A stretch of 64,000 nucleotides of DNA from Pollenia angustigena (lineage: Eukaryota; Arthropoda; Insecta; Diptera; Polleniidae). Both the position numbers and the translations under genes were made by a program. The notes under the pieces were generated by a model, which searched no databases, was not told the origin of the DNA, and saw only the letters and a program-made list of their open reading frames with translations. Positions 33,121 through 45,507 of this stretch are shown here, one piece after another (positions within the stretch are counted from its first letter, which is position 1; every line of letters begins with the position of its first letter). Location: positions 228,407,803 to 228,471,802 of the forward strand of contig OV884059.1 in assembly GCA_930367215.1 (NCBI GenBank), written 5' to 3'.

Positions 33121-33960
33121 AAAAATATTTAAATTAATTTAAAAGTATTTATTAAATAATTAAATAAATAACTTAAAAAGTATTTAAAAAACAAACACTA
33201 AACAAAAGAGAAAACGTCGAAAAATTTTTATAGCTGATAATTTGTTAATAGAATTCAATTTACAATTTGTTTAATTTTTCTTTCTTGCAACTTTTCTGTT
33301 ATTTATTTATCATACAATGTATTCGCCCAACAATATTGTCTTTATACAGAAAATATTTAGTACGTTACTTTTGGTAAACAACTTTACAAGAACTAAATAA
33401 ATTTCATTGCATTTTCAACATCGTAAGAAAACGTAGACTCAAAAAATATAAAAAAGGTAATTCAACTTATCTTTGAAAACATTACGAGACAAATGTTATC
33501 GACAATTGAAGTCGCGGCGTCAACATCGACACAATAGCAAATGAATTGTGGTAGTTGTGGCATTGCTTGATTTTTTTTATCAAATAGAATTGCAAAGTGT
33601 TGTAAAATATAATACTCGAGTGCAAGTACGACTGAAACCTTCAGGACGGTCTTTAACTTTATTGTAATTTGTATTATTAAATAGTCTGTCTGACTTTAAG
33701 TGACTATAAAACGTCTAATATGTTGATAGCCTTACTTATGTACATGTTTAGTACGTTCTATGTACATACTTAACATTCATTACTATACATACATACATGC
33801 ATATATAAAAAAAGCTCGTGATCCATGTCAATAATAAAATGGTATTTATATTTTAACAAAAAATAATAAATGTTAAACTAAACAAATTTATTTCATGGCA
33901 TAGGAACATTTCTCAAGGAATTAAATATTTTAAATCGCTTCGAAAACTAACTAGTACGTA
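33121..33960. other. Region upstream of Pdcd4
   Basis: AT-rich with one less AT-rich patch at 33495-33545 (AAGTCGCGGCGTCAACATCG), the most plausible place for a promoter of the minus-strand Pdcd4 gene. No TATA box, initiator or DRE could be assigned with confidence. No ORF or repeat pairing found. Confidence 0.3.
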
Positions 33961-34914
33961 TTTACTATATCGTCAGCCTATTATTGGTTTGACCTACCGA
34001 CCATTTAAAAAAATTGAGTAGAAATTTTTTAATATCCCCTTTCCGAGAATATTAAGCATTAATTTTGCTCCATATCAACTTCTTTCAAGTTTATTGAGTA
34101 TTGTTTTGCTCTACACGGAAGTGTAAGGCGAATGCAGCAAATTCCCCATAAAAAACAATACAAAATAAATTTAGCTCTTGCTTTGCTTCGTTGCCGTAAG
34201 AAAAAAAATTTAAGCAAAAGGAAAATAAAAAGACAAGAAAATAAATTTTACTCCTGCTTTGCTTAATTGCCGTAGGAAAAAAGGAGTTAAGGCAAAGTAA
34301 AATGTCAAAAACTCAATACACAACAGTAAGTATACGTATGCAGTACATAAAGCTACTTTTTAAAAATAAATTTAGAAAATTGGCGAATGCGGCACAAAAC
34401 CATAACTTCTACTTTCAATAAAAAACAAAAAAAAAAAAACATTAATGCAATATCAAAAAACAACTAACCATGATATAATTTTTTTTTAAGTTTGGTTTAA
34501 ATTTAATTTTTCATGTTTGATGTTTTTTATTATTGTCTACAACAAATTATTATTCAATGTAATAAAAAATTAATTTCTTTTATTACGAGTCCCTTGATAA
34601 AGTGAACATAACATTCACGAAACGTTGGGAAAATATGGATTAATGCATTTTTAATTACATAAAGAACTTTAGGCCGTTTTAGCTAAAATAAAATCTAATT
34701 TAATGAAAAAACTTTTTATTTTTAAGTTCGTTCATGAACAGTGGTGAAAATACAAAAAAAAATTCTATTGGGTATCAGAGAACGGCTTTGTGCAATTGCA
34801 AAAAAATCGCATTAAATGAACAGCAACAAATACACTCACTTGCGGTCATACAATCAAACTTGCGCAACCGCAAATATTCGCTGCTGGTTTGCAGTCATTC
34901 AAATAATGCACATC

Positions 34915-35698
34915 CCCAACAAACACGAAGTCAAACCTTTGATATGAAATGACTTTATCATTTGACATCATACACAATTCTCAAACGTTTTTCTATTGTT
35001 TGATTTAACATTTAAATTCAAATTGATAATAATTTGAAAATAAAGATTTGATATCAAATGTTTAACAAATGTTAAATTCAAATCAAAAATAAACTTGGCA
35101 ATACTAAAGCGAAAAATAAATGTAATCATTAAAAATGGCGATTTAAGTTACATTTTTTACTTTGTGGTTACATGTGTCTTACTATTAAAAATAAATTTTA
35201 ATATAAAGTGAACAGCTTATTTCTTGTGAAAAATAAAAATGATTTGTGAGTAATTCGAATGATTAAGAATACAAAAAAAAAGGAAAATAAAACGGGAAAG
35301 TGAAGAAAGTTTGTTGAACGATCGCGGTGCTACAATCCTCAAAATAAAAGGGAGCCAAGTAGTTTGTCTTTCCAAAATTAGAGGACGGAAAGAACATTAT
35401 TTCATCTTTTAGCTATGGTGCCGAATGTTTATCTCACAGTTTATTTAAATAAATAATAAATTTAAATTTAAAAAAATCAAATATTTTTATTTATATTCCA
35501 CATTGTTTTATAATCCACATTTGAAAAATATTTGAGAATTACGTTTGAAAGCAAGTTGAAAATAAAGGCATTTTTCAATTTGTTGAGAACGCTATGATTT
35601 TCAAATGATTTTCAAATCATTACCAAACGTTTGTCGTTTGAGAAAACGTTTGATTTCAAATCATTTTCAATTTGAAACAAACCTCCGTGTTTGTTGGG
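34915..35698. mobile_element. TIR element with CCCAACAAACACG ends
   Basis: CCCAACAAACACG at both ends (inverted). The interior is built from TTTGAT/ATCAAA and CAAATG words. Non-coding, 784 bp; no clear target duplication. Confidence 0.7.
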
Positions 35699-36408
35699 TC
35701 GTGCTAACCATCGCTAGCTTCGTTTTTTAATAAAGATGTTTGTGTGTTCGTTGCGACAATGATTGTTTTGGTAAATAAAAAAAAAATACAAACAAAAAAG
35801 CCAGAAATCAAGCAATTATTACTCATGAAGACATTCAGCAGTAACTATGTATGTAGTACAAGAATAAAAATTGAAATGAAACTAAACGCACATATGTAGG
35901 TACAAACAATTTCCATAGAAACAGACTGACTTTTTTTATCATCTTAAAAAGTACAGTAGTTCTGTATGTAGGTACAATGTATTCTTGTTATTGTTGTTAA
36001 TTTTAACAAAGCGTCTCATCGAGTGGTTTATTGTTGTTAATGTTAACAAAGCGTCTCATCAAGTGGACAATGACTACTTGAATGCCAAAGTATAAGAATG
36101 TGTTCCTTTTGAATTTACACAGTTGTGTTATATTGCGTGCGCAACAAAAATGCAAAGAAAGCACTTTCAATAAAAACGAATACATGCAAAAATCAAATTT
36201 GTACGAAACGATGTAAAAATTACCAACATGGAACTTTGTTTTGCAAGCAAAGAGTGAATGCAAATTTTAGCGTATGAATAAATCAAGAAAAATAGTGACT
36301 TTGCAGTTCTCTGTTGGGTATATATTATTTATTTTATATTAATTGTTTCATTGTAACACAATAAGCCTAAACAGGCCAACAAATTTCATATTACATAGAT
36401 ACATACAT

Positions 36409-36781
36409 CCTGAATAAAAGTCTATATAACATCTTATATCTATATATACATATGTATATATAAATACAACATTTCAACAATTGGCTCCCCAGCAAAACAA
36501 TAATAACACTGTGCTCGAAATGTACACTTTTTTTAAACAAGCTGGGCACATGGAGTTTCAGCATAATTCGGGTACGCTGAATCCAATGGTGCCCACCGTT
36601 TTTTTAGGTTAGCTTTTGTTTTCGAGATATACCGTTATTTCGAAAATGGAGGAGGTTGCACAACATATATTCGCGTAACTCAAAAACGGGGAGCCAATTG
36701 TTGAAATGTTGTATTTATAAATATGTATGTATATATAGATATAAAATAATATATAAGATATTATATAGTCTTTTATTCAGG
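36409..36781. mobile_element. MITE with about 85-bp TIRs
   Basis: Ends CCTGAATAAAAGTCTATATA and (inverted) CCTGAATAAAAGACTATATA. The arms continue through an ATATATACATA tract to AACATTTCAACAATTGGCTC. The centre contains the only non-palindromic sequence. No ORF. Confidence 0.8.
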
Positions 36782-36939
36782 CTTGTCTAATTTTGCAAAA
36801 ACCACAGTGTAATTATTGTCCCAATGTTGGGAACAGCAACATTTTCAGAATACTTCATGTAGACCTTCATTGTCGTTTTTGTCTACAACGACTTTTGGCA
36901 TATGCGCCAAACCAATAATAAGCTGACGATATTTATGTA

Positions 36940-37776
36940 TTTTTAGGTGAAAAGCTTGTTATTTCCCTTAGAATTTTTTTAAATATTTACCTTAGACTCC
37001 CTGAAAAATTAGGATTTTGGCACGAAAAAACTATTTACTATGATGAAAATTGGGTCGAATATTTTTAATATGTAAACTTTGTTTTATATGAAAAATGAGC
37101 CATATCAATCAATTATTTCATCCAGCACCCATACAAATGATCAATCGGAATAGGGGTTTTTGACTTGATAGCGATCACAAAAAATTATGACATTTAAAAT
37201 TGGATTAAATAGTTTCCATATCGGTAATTTCATCATCATTCTATTTAACTTATATTTTTGACCCATGTTGTTCAAATTTTTCCTCCCTTTCACTAAATGT
37301 AAAGCTTGTTGCGCTAAACACCAAAATACAAAAAGTTAATAATATATAAATTATTCTTTGAGTAACAAACGTGACAAAAAGTAGACTTTTTATGTCACAT
37401 AATTATGTACATACTTTTTTACCTTGTCCGAAAGCAGATATCCTCCTGAAATGCCGCTATTTTTTAACAAATCGACGTTTAGGAATTTCTATGTATTAAC
37501 ATTTTTTATATTCGATTAAATAGAAAATGTTTTCCCCAAAAATTAAAATACAAAAAAAAAAAAAAAAAAAAAACAAAAAACTGTTTAAAAACTCACGAGT
37601 TATGAAAACATAATAATGTGCTGTTTTCAAAACACAAGTGATTGAACGTGTAGTAAAATTAATATGAAAAGCACTCAGTTTATTTGAAAATTTGAACCAA
37701 AAAAATATATGAAAGTTGTTATCAAATCAAATGTTTGAGCTTAAAGTATGAATTACAGAACAATTTTACCTAAACA
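36940..37776. other. Unassigned AT-rich stretch
   Basis: No ORF or paired ends. An A-rich run lies at about 37549-37573. A stretch at about 37608-37680 (ATAATGTGCTGTTTTC, then TAGTAAAATTAATATGAA) resembles the interior of the hAT element 56456-57298 and is probably a remnant. Confidence 0.4.
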
Positions 37777-38596
37777 TTAGTGTCCGACCGATTAATCGGC
37801 TTCGGCTTTGGTATCGATCAATAATCGGTGTTCGATCATTATATGCAAATTAGCCCTTAAGTCCACGAAGCGTTTATATATTTGAGTATTGGAAAACAAG
37901 TCCATTTAACAACTTGAAGGCAGTAGCAATAAAATATCTGTCAGCACCACCAACTAGTGTTGTCAGCGAGCAACTGTTAAGTGCAGTTGGCCAGTTTTAA
38001 TCCAATCGGTTAAGTAACCTTGATGGAATCAATGAAGAAAAATTAATGATCTGTCATTACAGCATCAAACTTACTAAGTTACCTAAATAAGAGGGTTGAG
38101 TTTTTTAAAAATAAAAAAATAAAATTGCCAATACATTTGCAATAAAACAAACCAATCTAGCGATCTGTCCAATAAGATTTTCAAGTCCGGTGGTGTTGAA
38201 TTAGTTTTGACATAAAAAACGCTTGGGGCTTTTATTTATTTCGAGTAAAAGCAAACTCATTTTGAATGAAACAAAAGGGCCTATCGTCAGCTCATTACTG
38301 GTTTGACCTACCGACCATTTTTAAAAATGAGTTAGGTATGAGGAATATATTTTTTTAATACCCTCTTTCTAAATCAAAAACCTGTTTCGCGAAAATTGTT
38401 ATGGTTTCTGAGATATAAAGCATTAATTTTGCTGCATATCAACTGTTTCAAAATTGTTTAAGTACTGTTTTGCTCTACAAGCCATTGTTTGGCGATTGCA
38501 GCAAATTCTTCATACAAAAACGTACAATATAAATTTTACTCTTGCTTTGCTTCATTGCCGTAAGAAAAAATATAGTTGAAGCAAAAGCAAAATAAA

Positions 38597-38629
38597 ATGA
38601 CAACAAGAAAATTAATTTGTGAAAAATAG
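38597..38629 (+). CDS. Short leader ORF (10 codons), possible original transposase start
   Basis: ATG at 38597 opens MTTRKLICEK and then a stop. The ATG and its left context are retained in the deletion copies a and c, so it may be the original start codon of the element protein with the N-terminal body lost before 38642. Too short to assign. Confidence 0.25.
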   Translation: MTTRKLICEK

Positions 38630-38641
38630 TTTTATAAAATA

Positions 38642-39467
38642 ATGGACCCAACCAAGTGTACGGTTTGCTATGATATGCAAAGTGTTTTTAGCCTACCTGA
38701 GGGAAATGCTTCAACATTTTACTACAAACGAAAATTGAATATGTACAATGCTACAGCAACCATTATTATGCCAAATATACCAAATTTTACTTATTGTGAT
38801 TTGTGGACGGAAGCTCATAGCGGTCGGAGTGGTAACGATATTGCTAGTGCTTTATATAAAAGTTTAAATGAATTAATAAAAGATTATCCACTAATTAAAA
38901 CTTTGACATTATGGAGCGATTCTTGCGTACCTCAAAATAAAAATCGAATTAACTCAACCGCAATCAAAATGTTCATTAAACAAAATAATATTGATACCGT
39001 AATACAAAAGTTTTCAGAACCAGGACATTCTTTAACTCAAGAAGTGGACTGTGTTCATGGTGTTATTGACCGGTACTTAAAGAATATTGAAATTCATAGT
39101 CCTCTTCATTTACTAAATTTGCTTAAAACAATGCCAAATAATAAAACAAAATTAAAAGTTATGGAAATGTTTCCGGAAGATTTTCGCACATACTCGTTGG
39201 TAGCAAATAAAATGGACTTTCGAAAAGTCCCTTTTGCTAAAATTAAAGTACTTCTATACAGTAAAAATAATGATTTATGTATACATTATAAAACTTCGAC
39301 GAGAGAGGAAAAATTGTTTGAAAACTCCTGAGAATTTGTTGACGCATGTTTTAAAAATATCGAAACCATCAATTATTTCCAGCGATAAAAAGAGTGACAT
39401 AAAAGACTTGCTTATATTTCTTCCACATGTTGATAAAAGTTATTATAAAAATTTACTCAATATTTAG
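38642..39467 (+). pseudogene. DUF7869-like protein encoded by the TIR element (one frameshift)
   Basis: The frame 38642-39331 (229 aa) begins MDPTKCTVCYDMQSVFSLP and carries motifs I associate with DUF7869 proteins: YYKRKLNMYN (about 28-37), the LWTEAHSGRSGNDIAS region (about 53-68), LWSDSCVPQNKN (about 90-101) and EPGHSLTQEVDCVHGVIDR (about 125-143). Near 39325 a one-base shift moves to the second frame, which continues to 39467 (PENLLTHVLKISKPS, then DIKDLLIFLPHVDKSYYKNL), a fitting C-terminus. The family is usually several hundred residues longer at the N-terminus, so this copy is truncated and shifted. Acidic residues in SDSC and QEVD could be catalytic in an RNase H-like fold (inference). 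AATAAA-like signals follow near 39585. It may still be expressed as a fragment. Confidence 0.7.
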
Positions 39468-40082
39468 TTTTAAATTTTAAGTGTTTTTTCTTGATTCTAT
39501 TTTACTTTTGTATTATTTAAGTTGTTTACTTTGTGGCTTTTTATGTACCTTTTCATAACAGTAGAACTGTTTTTTCTGTTTTTGTAAAATAAAAAAAAAA
39601 TTTCATTAATGCTGACTTTTTATTAGATTGTAAATATAGAAACATTCATCTCAACAATAAGTTACTCAATACACAGCAATAAGTATACGTATGCAGCACA
39701 AAAAGCCATTTTTTTATTTTTTTTTAGAAAAGTGGCGTATGCGGCACAAAACAATATTTTTCATTTTCAAAAAAATACTTTTAAATTCTAACTTTATTCA
39801 TAAAAGTACGCAAAAATTTACATTTTTCGTCAAAACATATACCGGAAGCAGTGGTAAAAATATAAAAAAATTCTATCGGGTACATTTTGAGAAATCTGTA
39901 TGTAAATCTTCTTTGTCGTTTTTCTCCACTCCGACTTTTTGGCATATGCGCCAAACCAATTCTGAGCTGACGATATGTAAAATAGTTTTAAGGCCAACCG
40001 CTTCATTACCTAAAAGTTGATAGCGGGTGGATATGAATATTACGTGATGATCCAGAGAGTATTAATTCAAAATGTATATTAT

Positions 40083-41262
40083 TCACCCCTATCGTGAATA
40101 ACAAGTGGAATTTTTGTTCCCATGAAATTTTCATTTCCCTCGAAGGGAAAAAAGCTATCGTGAATCTCACGTGAAAAATTTTTCACGCTATCAGTTCCAG
40201 TGAATGTAAAAAAAGAAGAAAGATTAAAAAAATTAAAAATCAATGAAATTTTTGTTCAAAAATATACAAGTATATATTTTAGAGAAAAGTTAAAATAATA
40301 AAGCAAAATATTTAGTATTGGAGGGATAGTTTGATTACAACGTTAGTTTTTTGCACTTTTAAAATTTAATGTAGTAAAATATTTTCCAAAATTCTGCCAC
40401 CAAGTCAATCGAAAGTTTCACAAATCCGCAGGCAATCTACCTGTTGCTTTGCATTTTGTTGAGCAATATAACGGTTTGTGCCATTTTAACTTTATTAACC
40501 CTTAATATTCGATTTATAGGAGGAGCAACTTTCATACATGTTCTGTTTCCTAGCAAAAATAAAGTGAGCAAATCTATAATACTACATTTACACCTACGCA
40601 AAATCTAGTTCTAACGAGATTTTGAGCCAAATCTAGTTGTTTTTGACTAGATTTCCCATACAAAACAAAATCTACTTCGTGACTAGATTCGACGAAATCT
40701 ACTCAAAATCTAGTAGTACTTAATGATGCAACTATGGTTTTTTCAATATAGCACTAAAAAGTAATTCCCTGCACAAGAAAAAATGACATTAAAAAAAACA
40801 AAACAAAAATGTTAATAAAATATAAAAAGTTTTATAAAAATTGTAAAAAAATAAAAAAGAAGAATTATATTGATAAAATAAATATCGTTGATTATTAATA
40901 AAAGGTAATGCAAATTTTTTAATGGATATTTCTTTTTGTGTTTGTATGTGTAACGCAAAAACTTTTAGTCAGTTGTTTTGTTATAAAAACAAAAACTCGC
41001 TAATGTCAAAAAAGTATAATGTAAACGCACTAGATTTCGAAGAAGATTTTAGATCAAATCTACAAGATTTCGGCCTAATGTAAATGTAGTATAAGGGAAA
41101 TGTGAACAAATTACGAGGGAAAACATTTTTCACGATAAGGGGAATTTTTTCAGGTGAGCATTTTTTCACGTTATTATTCTTCTTTGAATTACATTTTTTC
41201 ATGGGAGTTGTTCATGATCGCAAATATGTGAAAAGGAGAAAAATTATTCACGATAGGGGTGA
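40083..41262. mobile_element. TIR element with TCACCCCTATCGTGAATAA ends, copy 1
   Basis: TCACCCCTATCGTGAATAA at the left and identically inverted at the right. A diverged family member at 60868-62300 has TCACCCTTATCATGAATAA. Subterminal words such as TTTCAC and ACGTGA recur. It contains the MITE 40580-41091. No transposase. Confidence 0.8.
40580..41091. mobile_element. MITE with TACTACATTTACA ends (TAA duplication)
   Basis: TACTACATTTACACC and (inverted) TACTACATTTACATT, flanked by TAA (40577-40579 and 41092-41094). Both halves carry many AAATCTAG/CTAGATTT words, probably binding sites. 512 bp, non-coding. Confidence 0.8.
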
Positions 41263-41988
41263 TTGTTTCACTTTTTTGAAAATATCGACACGTAATATTG
41301 CTATCTACTCGCTGTAAAAATATTGTACTATTTTGTTTAGTTTTTGGTAATGAAAATTTTGAAATTTTTACTTGTTGTGACTTTGGATAAGTAAAGTTCG
41401 GCTTCGGTTTGGCCGAACTTAGCCAATTTGGCCGAACTTCAGCTGCGGCTTCGGCATCATCCTAAAAAAGTGGCTTCGGTCGGACTGAAGGGTATATAAG
41501 ATTTCGAAAAGCATGAAATACACTCAATTCTTAATAAGTATCTTCAATACTTATCAGTGAAGGCAAACAACTATAAATTCTACAATAATGTACTCTTACT
41601 TTTTAAGTGTTTTCTTCAAGGTCATTATGTAAAACACAGCCAATACAAGCTTATGTACATTAGGGTGGAGCGTCACTTTTTTTGCGAACTTCAATATCGA
41701 ATAGCACAAAAAAATAATAAAATAAAACTGGGACCTACTTTTAGCCTTCTGCCGCATCATTTTGTGAAACATCATCTAAGGCAACATTAAACATTTTTTA
41801 TGGCCGTTGTAACTAATAACACTCAAATTATCCACTATTTTTATAGATAAAAGATTAGATTTCAAAAAAACATAAAGCTTAAAGTTTGTATGTTTCTTTG
41901 TTTGTAAGAGGCAATATCTGGAACTGCCGGTCCTAAAGTGCTTTTGTTAGGGTCCAGAGGAGCTAAACATCCTATACTTAGAAAATAT

Positions 41989-42420
41989 TAATTGAAGCAC
42001 AACCGCGAATAACGTCGTAAAAGCAACTTTTTGCAAAAACGGTTTTATTTGCAGATAACCGTTAATATTACTATCTTACGCATTCAAAATGGCATACAAA
42101 GAGTCAACTAGTGGAAGAATGCCGTAAATTTCTTACAAAAATATACAAAGTCAATGATTTTGCAACGTTGAAAAACATTTTAAAAGCCGCTTGCGTGGTG
42201 AAAAAACGTTTTAAATGACAACGCGATTGTGGATATGAAAGGTTTTTTTTCTAAAAAAAATTGCATGTAATTTAAATTTCTTGATATTTTGCATAAAAGT
42301 TTTTATCATTATTTTTAATAATCTGAAAAAAAAAATCTTTCCTGTAAAAACGTTTTTTTGCTCCCCTGACAAATAATTGTTTTGTAACTTAAAACGTTAT
42401 TCGCGGCTGTGCTTCAATTA
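41989..42420. mobile_element. MITE with TAATTGAAGCACA ends
   Basis: TAATTGAAGCACAACCGCG and (inverted) TAATTGAAGCACAGCCGCG continue to AATAACGT. 432 bp with no ORF. Confidence 0.8.
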
Positions 42421-43453
42421 TCGTTTTAGAAGAAATCTATTAAAGCAATGTGCTCGATGTCAAATTGTCAAATTAACATATTTTATTCTTTAGTCGATTT
42501 AATGAAATACGTGTCTCAGCTTTTTTTGAAATTCGTGCTAGTTCGCGTTTTGACAAAAATGCAATAGGGTGGTAGCCCTTCGTTTTATATAAGGCAATGT
42601 GGGTATCAAATTTTTTCTTTTGCCAAGTACATCCTCTTTGTATGTAAATAGTTTAGATTTTTGCAGATTAGATGCATTTTACACGTTGCTCTGGAATAGA
42701 TATAAATTCAATTTTGTAGTAACGCTAATATGATAGCGGATTAAGTTTCTAGATCATGTATGAATGAAAATGGGAATAAAGAAAAAAAAAGCTGGAGCCG
42801 AAATATTGAAAATGTCATCTTAAAAAAGTCCAAGGTTCATTGTTCAAAGTAGAACAAGACGGTATTAACGTTTCCAGCTCTGAGTTAGCCTATTGTGAAT
42901 TATTTTCCATTTTTTTTAAATTCGCCGCGCTTTGAGTCAGTTTTTTAATTCGTACCTTTATGGTTTTTCAGTTCAGTTACTCTTGAACTATCGAACCAAC
43001 CAGGCATTCTTCGGCTCCAACATCAACAACAACTTCTTTTTTTTCCTCATAATTGTACAAACCCAAAAATAATCATAAGTATACTTGAATAAATGTAAGT
43101 AACTTGAATTAAATTAATGGTCTTGGTTTTTTTGTTACTAAAGAAAAATCCCCAGAGAACAGGAACCCCCTCCTGCCCACAATCTCCAACCCAATCAGGA
43201 ATCCCTCCTGCCCATCTTCTTAAAAGCCAGTTAAATACTAGTTCTTTTGACCTAATGGTGCAAGGCCAAACAAGTCTTCTTTTCTTGTCCCGATGGTATA
43301 TCTTTTAATGTCATTAAACCAACGTTCATTTCCTTCCTTTGTCGGTTTTTAATTGTGGCCAATATAAGCCAGAAACTAAACATTCATTTTTAGGAGGGTA
43401 CATCGAACACGAATTTTGCTTCCATACATCTTGAGTCGCTCTAATGTATATAC

Positions 43454-44380
43454 TAGAGGTCTGCTTTGAATAATTCACTTGTTTGCCTTTATTCAGAGTG
43501 CACAACATTTACTCAAATATTAAACATTCAAAAATGTAAGAAAAAAGTAAACCATATACAAAAATAAGAGAGAATGAATTGAATAAAATACTTGTTTACT
43601 GTAAATGAATTTGAGAGTCATTCATAAATAACAAAACAGTGGAATGACCCGTTAGAGAGAGCAAGTTTACAAAAAATATTCGAATAATTTTTGAATTATT
43701 GAATGTCCACACATTTATTTGAATACATTGACATAATATGTGTGTTTGCTTGTGGCTTCTTTTATTTCCCTGCAAATAAAATTGGACCACCTGATCCATT
43801 TTTATAAAATGGACTACTCCATGGACTGGTCCGATGTAATGCAAGCATGGACCATGTCATTGTTAAAAAGTGTTTGTAGTGAGACGACATGTCTTCGTTT
43901 TTTAACGACATGCTTTCGTTTTTAAACGACTTCAAAACTAATCCTCTTGAGTATACCATGGAGTAGTTTTAAAACTACTCCTAAGTGGTCCAAACGTGGG
44001 TTATATGGTCCTCTCCTAGGACATCGTAATGTTAAATAGACCAGGTTTTTTCCATACGTTTGGGTTAGTTTTGGACTAGTCCTGGTCCCTTGTGGACTAC
44101 TCTTTACACGCGTGTTTGGACTGGTCCTATTATTTGCAGGGTTGTAAGAGTTAAGCTTACACATACATACGTAATGTGTAGGTACAGAAATTTTACATTC
44201 AAATTATATATGAATATTTCACTCATTTGACTTGATTTGACTGAATTGAATGAGTTTTTATTCGTTTTGTCTATGGTTATTCTTTCATTTGTTTCTTTAT
44301 TATTGAGTGCTCGACACATTGTAGTTAAAAAACAAATGAGTGTGTTGAAATTTGTTTTTATTTATTCTTGCAGACCTCTA
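43454..44380. mobile_element. hAT-type element with perfect 8-bp duplication
   Basis: Ends TAGAGGTCTGCTTTGAATAA and (inverted) TAGAGGTCTGCAAGAATAA, flanked by GTATATAC on both sides (43446-43453 and 44381-44388). ATTCA/TGAAT words abound inside. It hosts the 374-bp element 43768-44141. No transposase remains. Confidence 0.88.
43768..44141. mobile_element. 374-bp element with CCCTGCAAATAA ends, copy 2
   Basis: Same length and ends as 30345-30718 in opposite orientation, with the same GGACCA/TGGTCC words throughout and only scattered substitutions. ORFs through it mirror those of copy 1 and reflect repeat identity, not coding selection. Confidence 0.8.
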
Positions 44381-44699
44381 GTATATACTTACATATATAT
44401 GTACATATGTATATGCACAAATCTTATTATTATTCTAAATATATATAGGCACATATATTGTTCCAAAACCGCATAAAATAACTCTTTTCAAGTTCGTTTG
44501 ACTTTACTGTTTTAATTAGAATGCAATGTGAAAATCCCGCTTTTTTCTTAATTCTTCTTCTTATAAATGCCAATCAATTAGATCTTCATATTAGTTTAAA
44601 AAAACATATGATGTATGCAGTGATGTCAATTCTTAAAAAAAAAACATTTTGTTTGAAAATTTTGCTAAAATTTTGAGTTTTTAATTAAGACTGCCTTAA

Positions 44700-44830
44700 A
44701 AAATTTCGAATTCGATAGTCGTATTTCAATATCGATACATCGGTATTTTAAATATCGGCGATATATATCGATTAATTTTTTTTAAAAATCGATATTTTGA
44801 TATATCGATATTTTTTGCCCATTCCTAATT
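44700..44830. repeat. ATCGATA-rich hAT-like remnant
   Basis: At least five ATATCGAT-type words lie in 110 bp next to TTTTTTGCCCATTCCTAAT, whose inverse AGGAATGGGCAAAAAA resembles hAT ends. Only one end is visible. Confidence 0.4.
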
Positions 44831-45507
44831 CCGCCTTCAATCTATCTGTCCACTCGACTGTTTCCTGATCAAATGCGAGCGTGACTTTTGTGTTTGCTTC
44901 GCTTTATCGGCTAAATAGCTGAACCAATTTTGATGAAATTTTTTAAACTAGGCTAGGACCAAGAGGGGGGGGGGGGGGTATCGCGAGAATTACTGCCTCT
45001 CCGAAAATGTCTAACCAATTTTGTCGGATATGTCGGAAAATTTTAAAATAAACCTTTTTTGTACATACATACATATATATCCAATTTAGGTAGATGCAAT
45101 ATTCTGGAGGTATTCGAAATTATTGGATGACATTTTCTTCCTTCATACACCTACGCTCCACCCTAATGTATAGTATTAACACACATATATGAATGCAAAC
45201 GTGAATATTGTTTTTATTTGTTTGTTTAAATTAAAAAAAAAAATAAACATTTAAAATGTTTCAAATATAATCCAAATCAATTGAATAGCAAAACAGATAA
45301 GCTTGCTTGTACTTATACATGTACATACATTAACTACGAATCATTTGAATAGGGAATTAATTTTTATCAATTTTAGACGAGAATATATTATAACACTGCA
45401 AATTATGATTTTAAACTTTGGAAAATTAATAAGGGTTTTCATGAAATCGCTTTAAATTGCCATTTGTGCAAATATGTTGTATAATTTTAAGCAATTAATG
45501 TCAGTTG

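Larger units (their letters stand above)
33970..36929. mobile_element. TCGTCAG element, copy c (deletion derivative with insertions)
   Basis: Ends TCGTCAGCCTATTATTGG and (inverted) TCGTCAGCTTATTATTGG, both next to TA. The left 240 bp and right parts are colinear with copy d, but the ORF segment is missing, with the same style of junction (AAAATGTCAAAAACTCAATA) as copy a. It was enlarged by 34915-35698 and 36409-36781. Confidence 0.8.
38284..39973 (+). mobile_element. TCGTCAG element, copy d (coding, 1.69 kb)
   Basis: Terminal inverted repeats TCGTCAGCTCATTACTGG and TCGTCAGCTCAGAATTGG continue to TTTG, flanked by TA on each side (38282-38283 and 39974-39975). It contains the DUF7869-like ORF 38642-39467. 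Copies a (21089) and c (33970) are the same element without about 38600-39660, which makes d the coding parent-like form and the ORF an integral part of the element. Superfamily not assigned. Confidence 0.85.
37779..41485. mobile_element. Possible large TIR shell with CCGACCGA ends
   Basis: AGTGTCCGACCGATTAATC at the left and (inverted) AGTCCGACCGAAGCCAC at the right. Both ends are followed inward by TTCGGCTT/GGCTTCGG words. It encloses the elements 38284-39973 and 40083-41262. The target duplication is not clear, so the pairing is tentative. Confidence 0.4.
41658..45168. mobile_element. 3.5 kb TIR shell with CATTAGGGTGGAGCGT ends
   Basis: CATTAGGGTGGAGCGT at both ends, flanked by TA. The interior has no transposase and is largely later insertions (41989-42420, 43454-44380 with 43768-44141, and a hAT-like remnant near 44700-44830). 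A G14 run lies at 44965-44978. Confidence 0.7.

Noticed and set aside
44965..44978. G14 run as a G-quadruplex regulatory site
   Set aside because: A homopolymer inside a decayed transposon; likely slippage or assembly noise.
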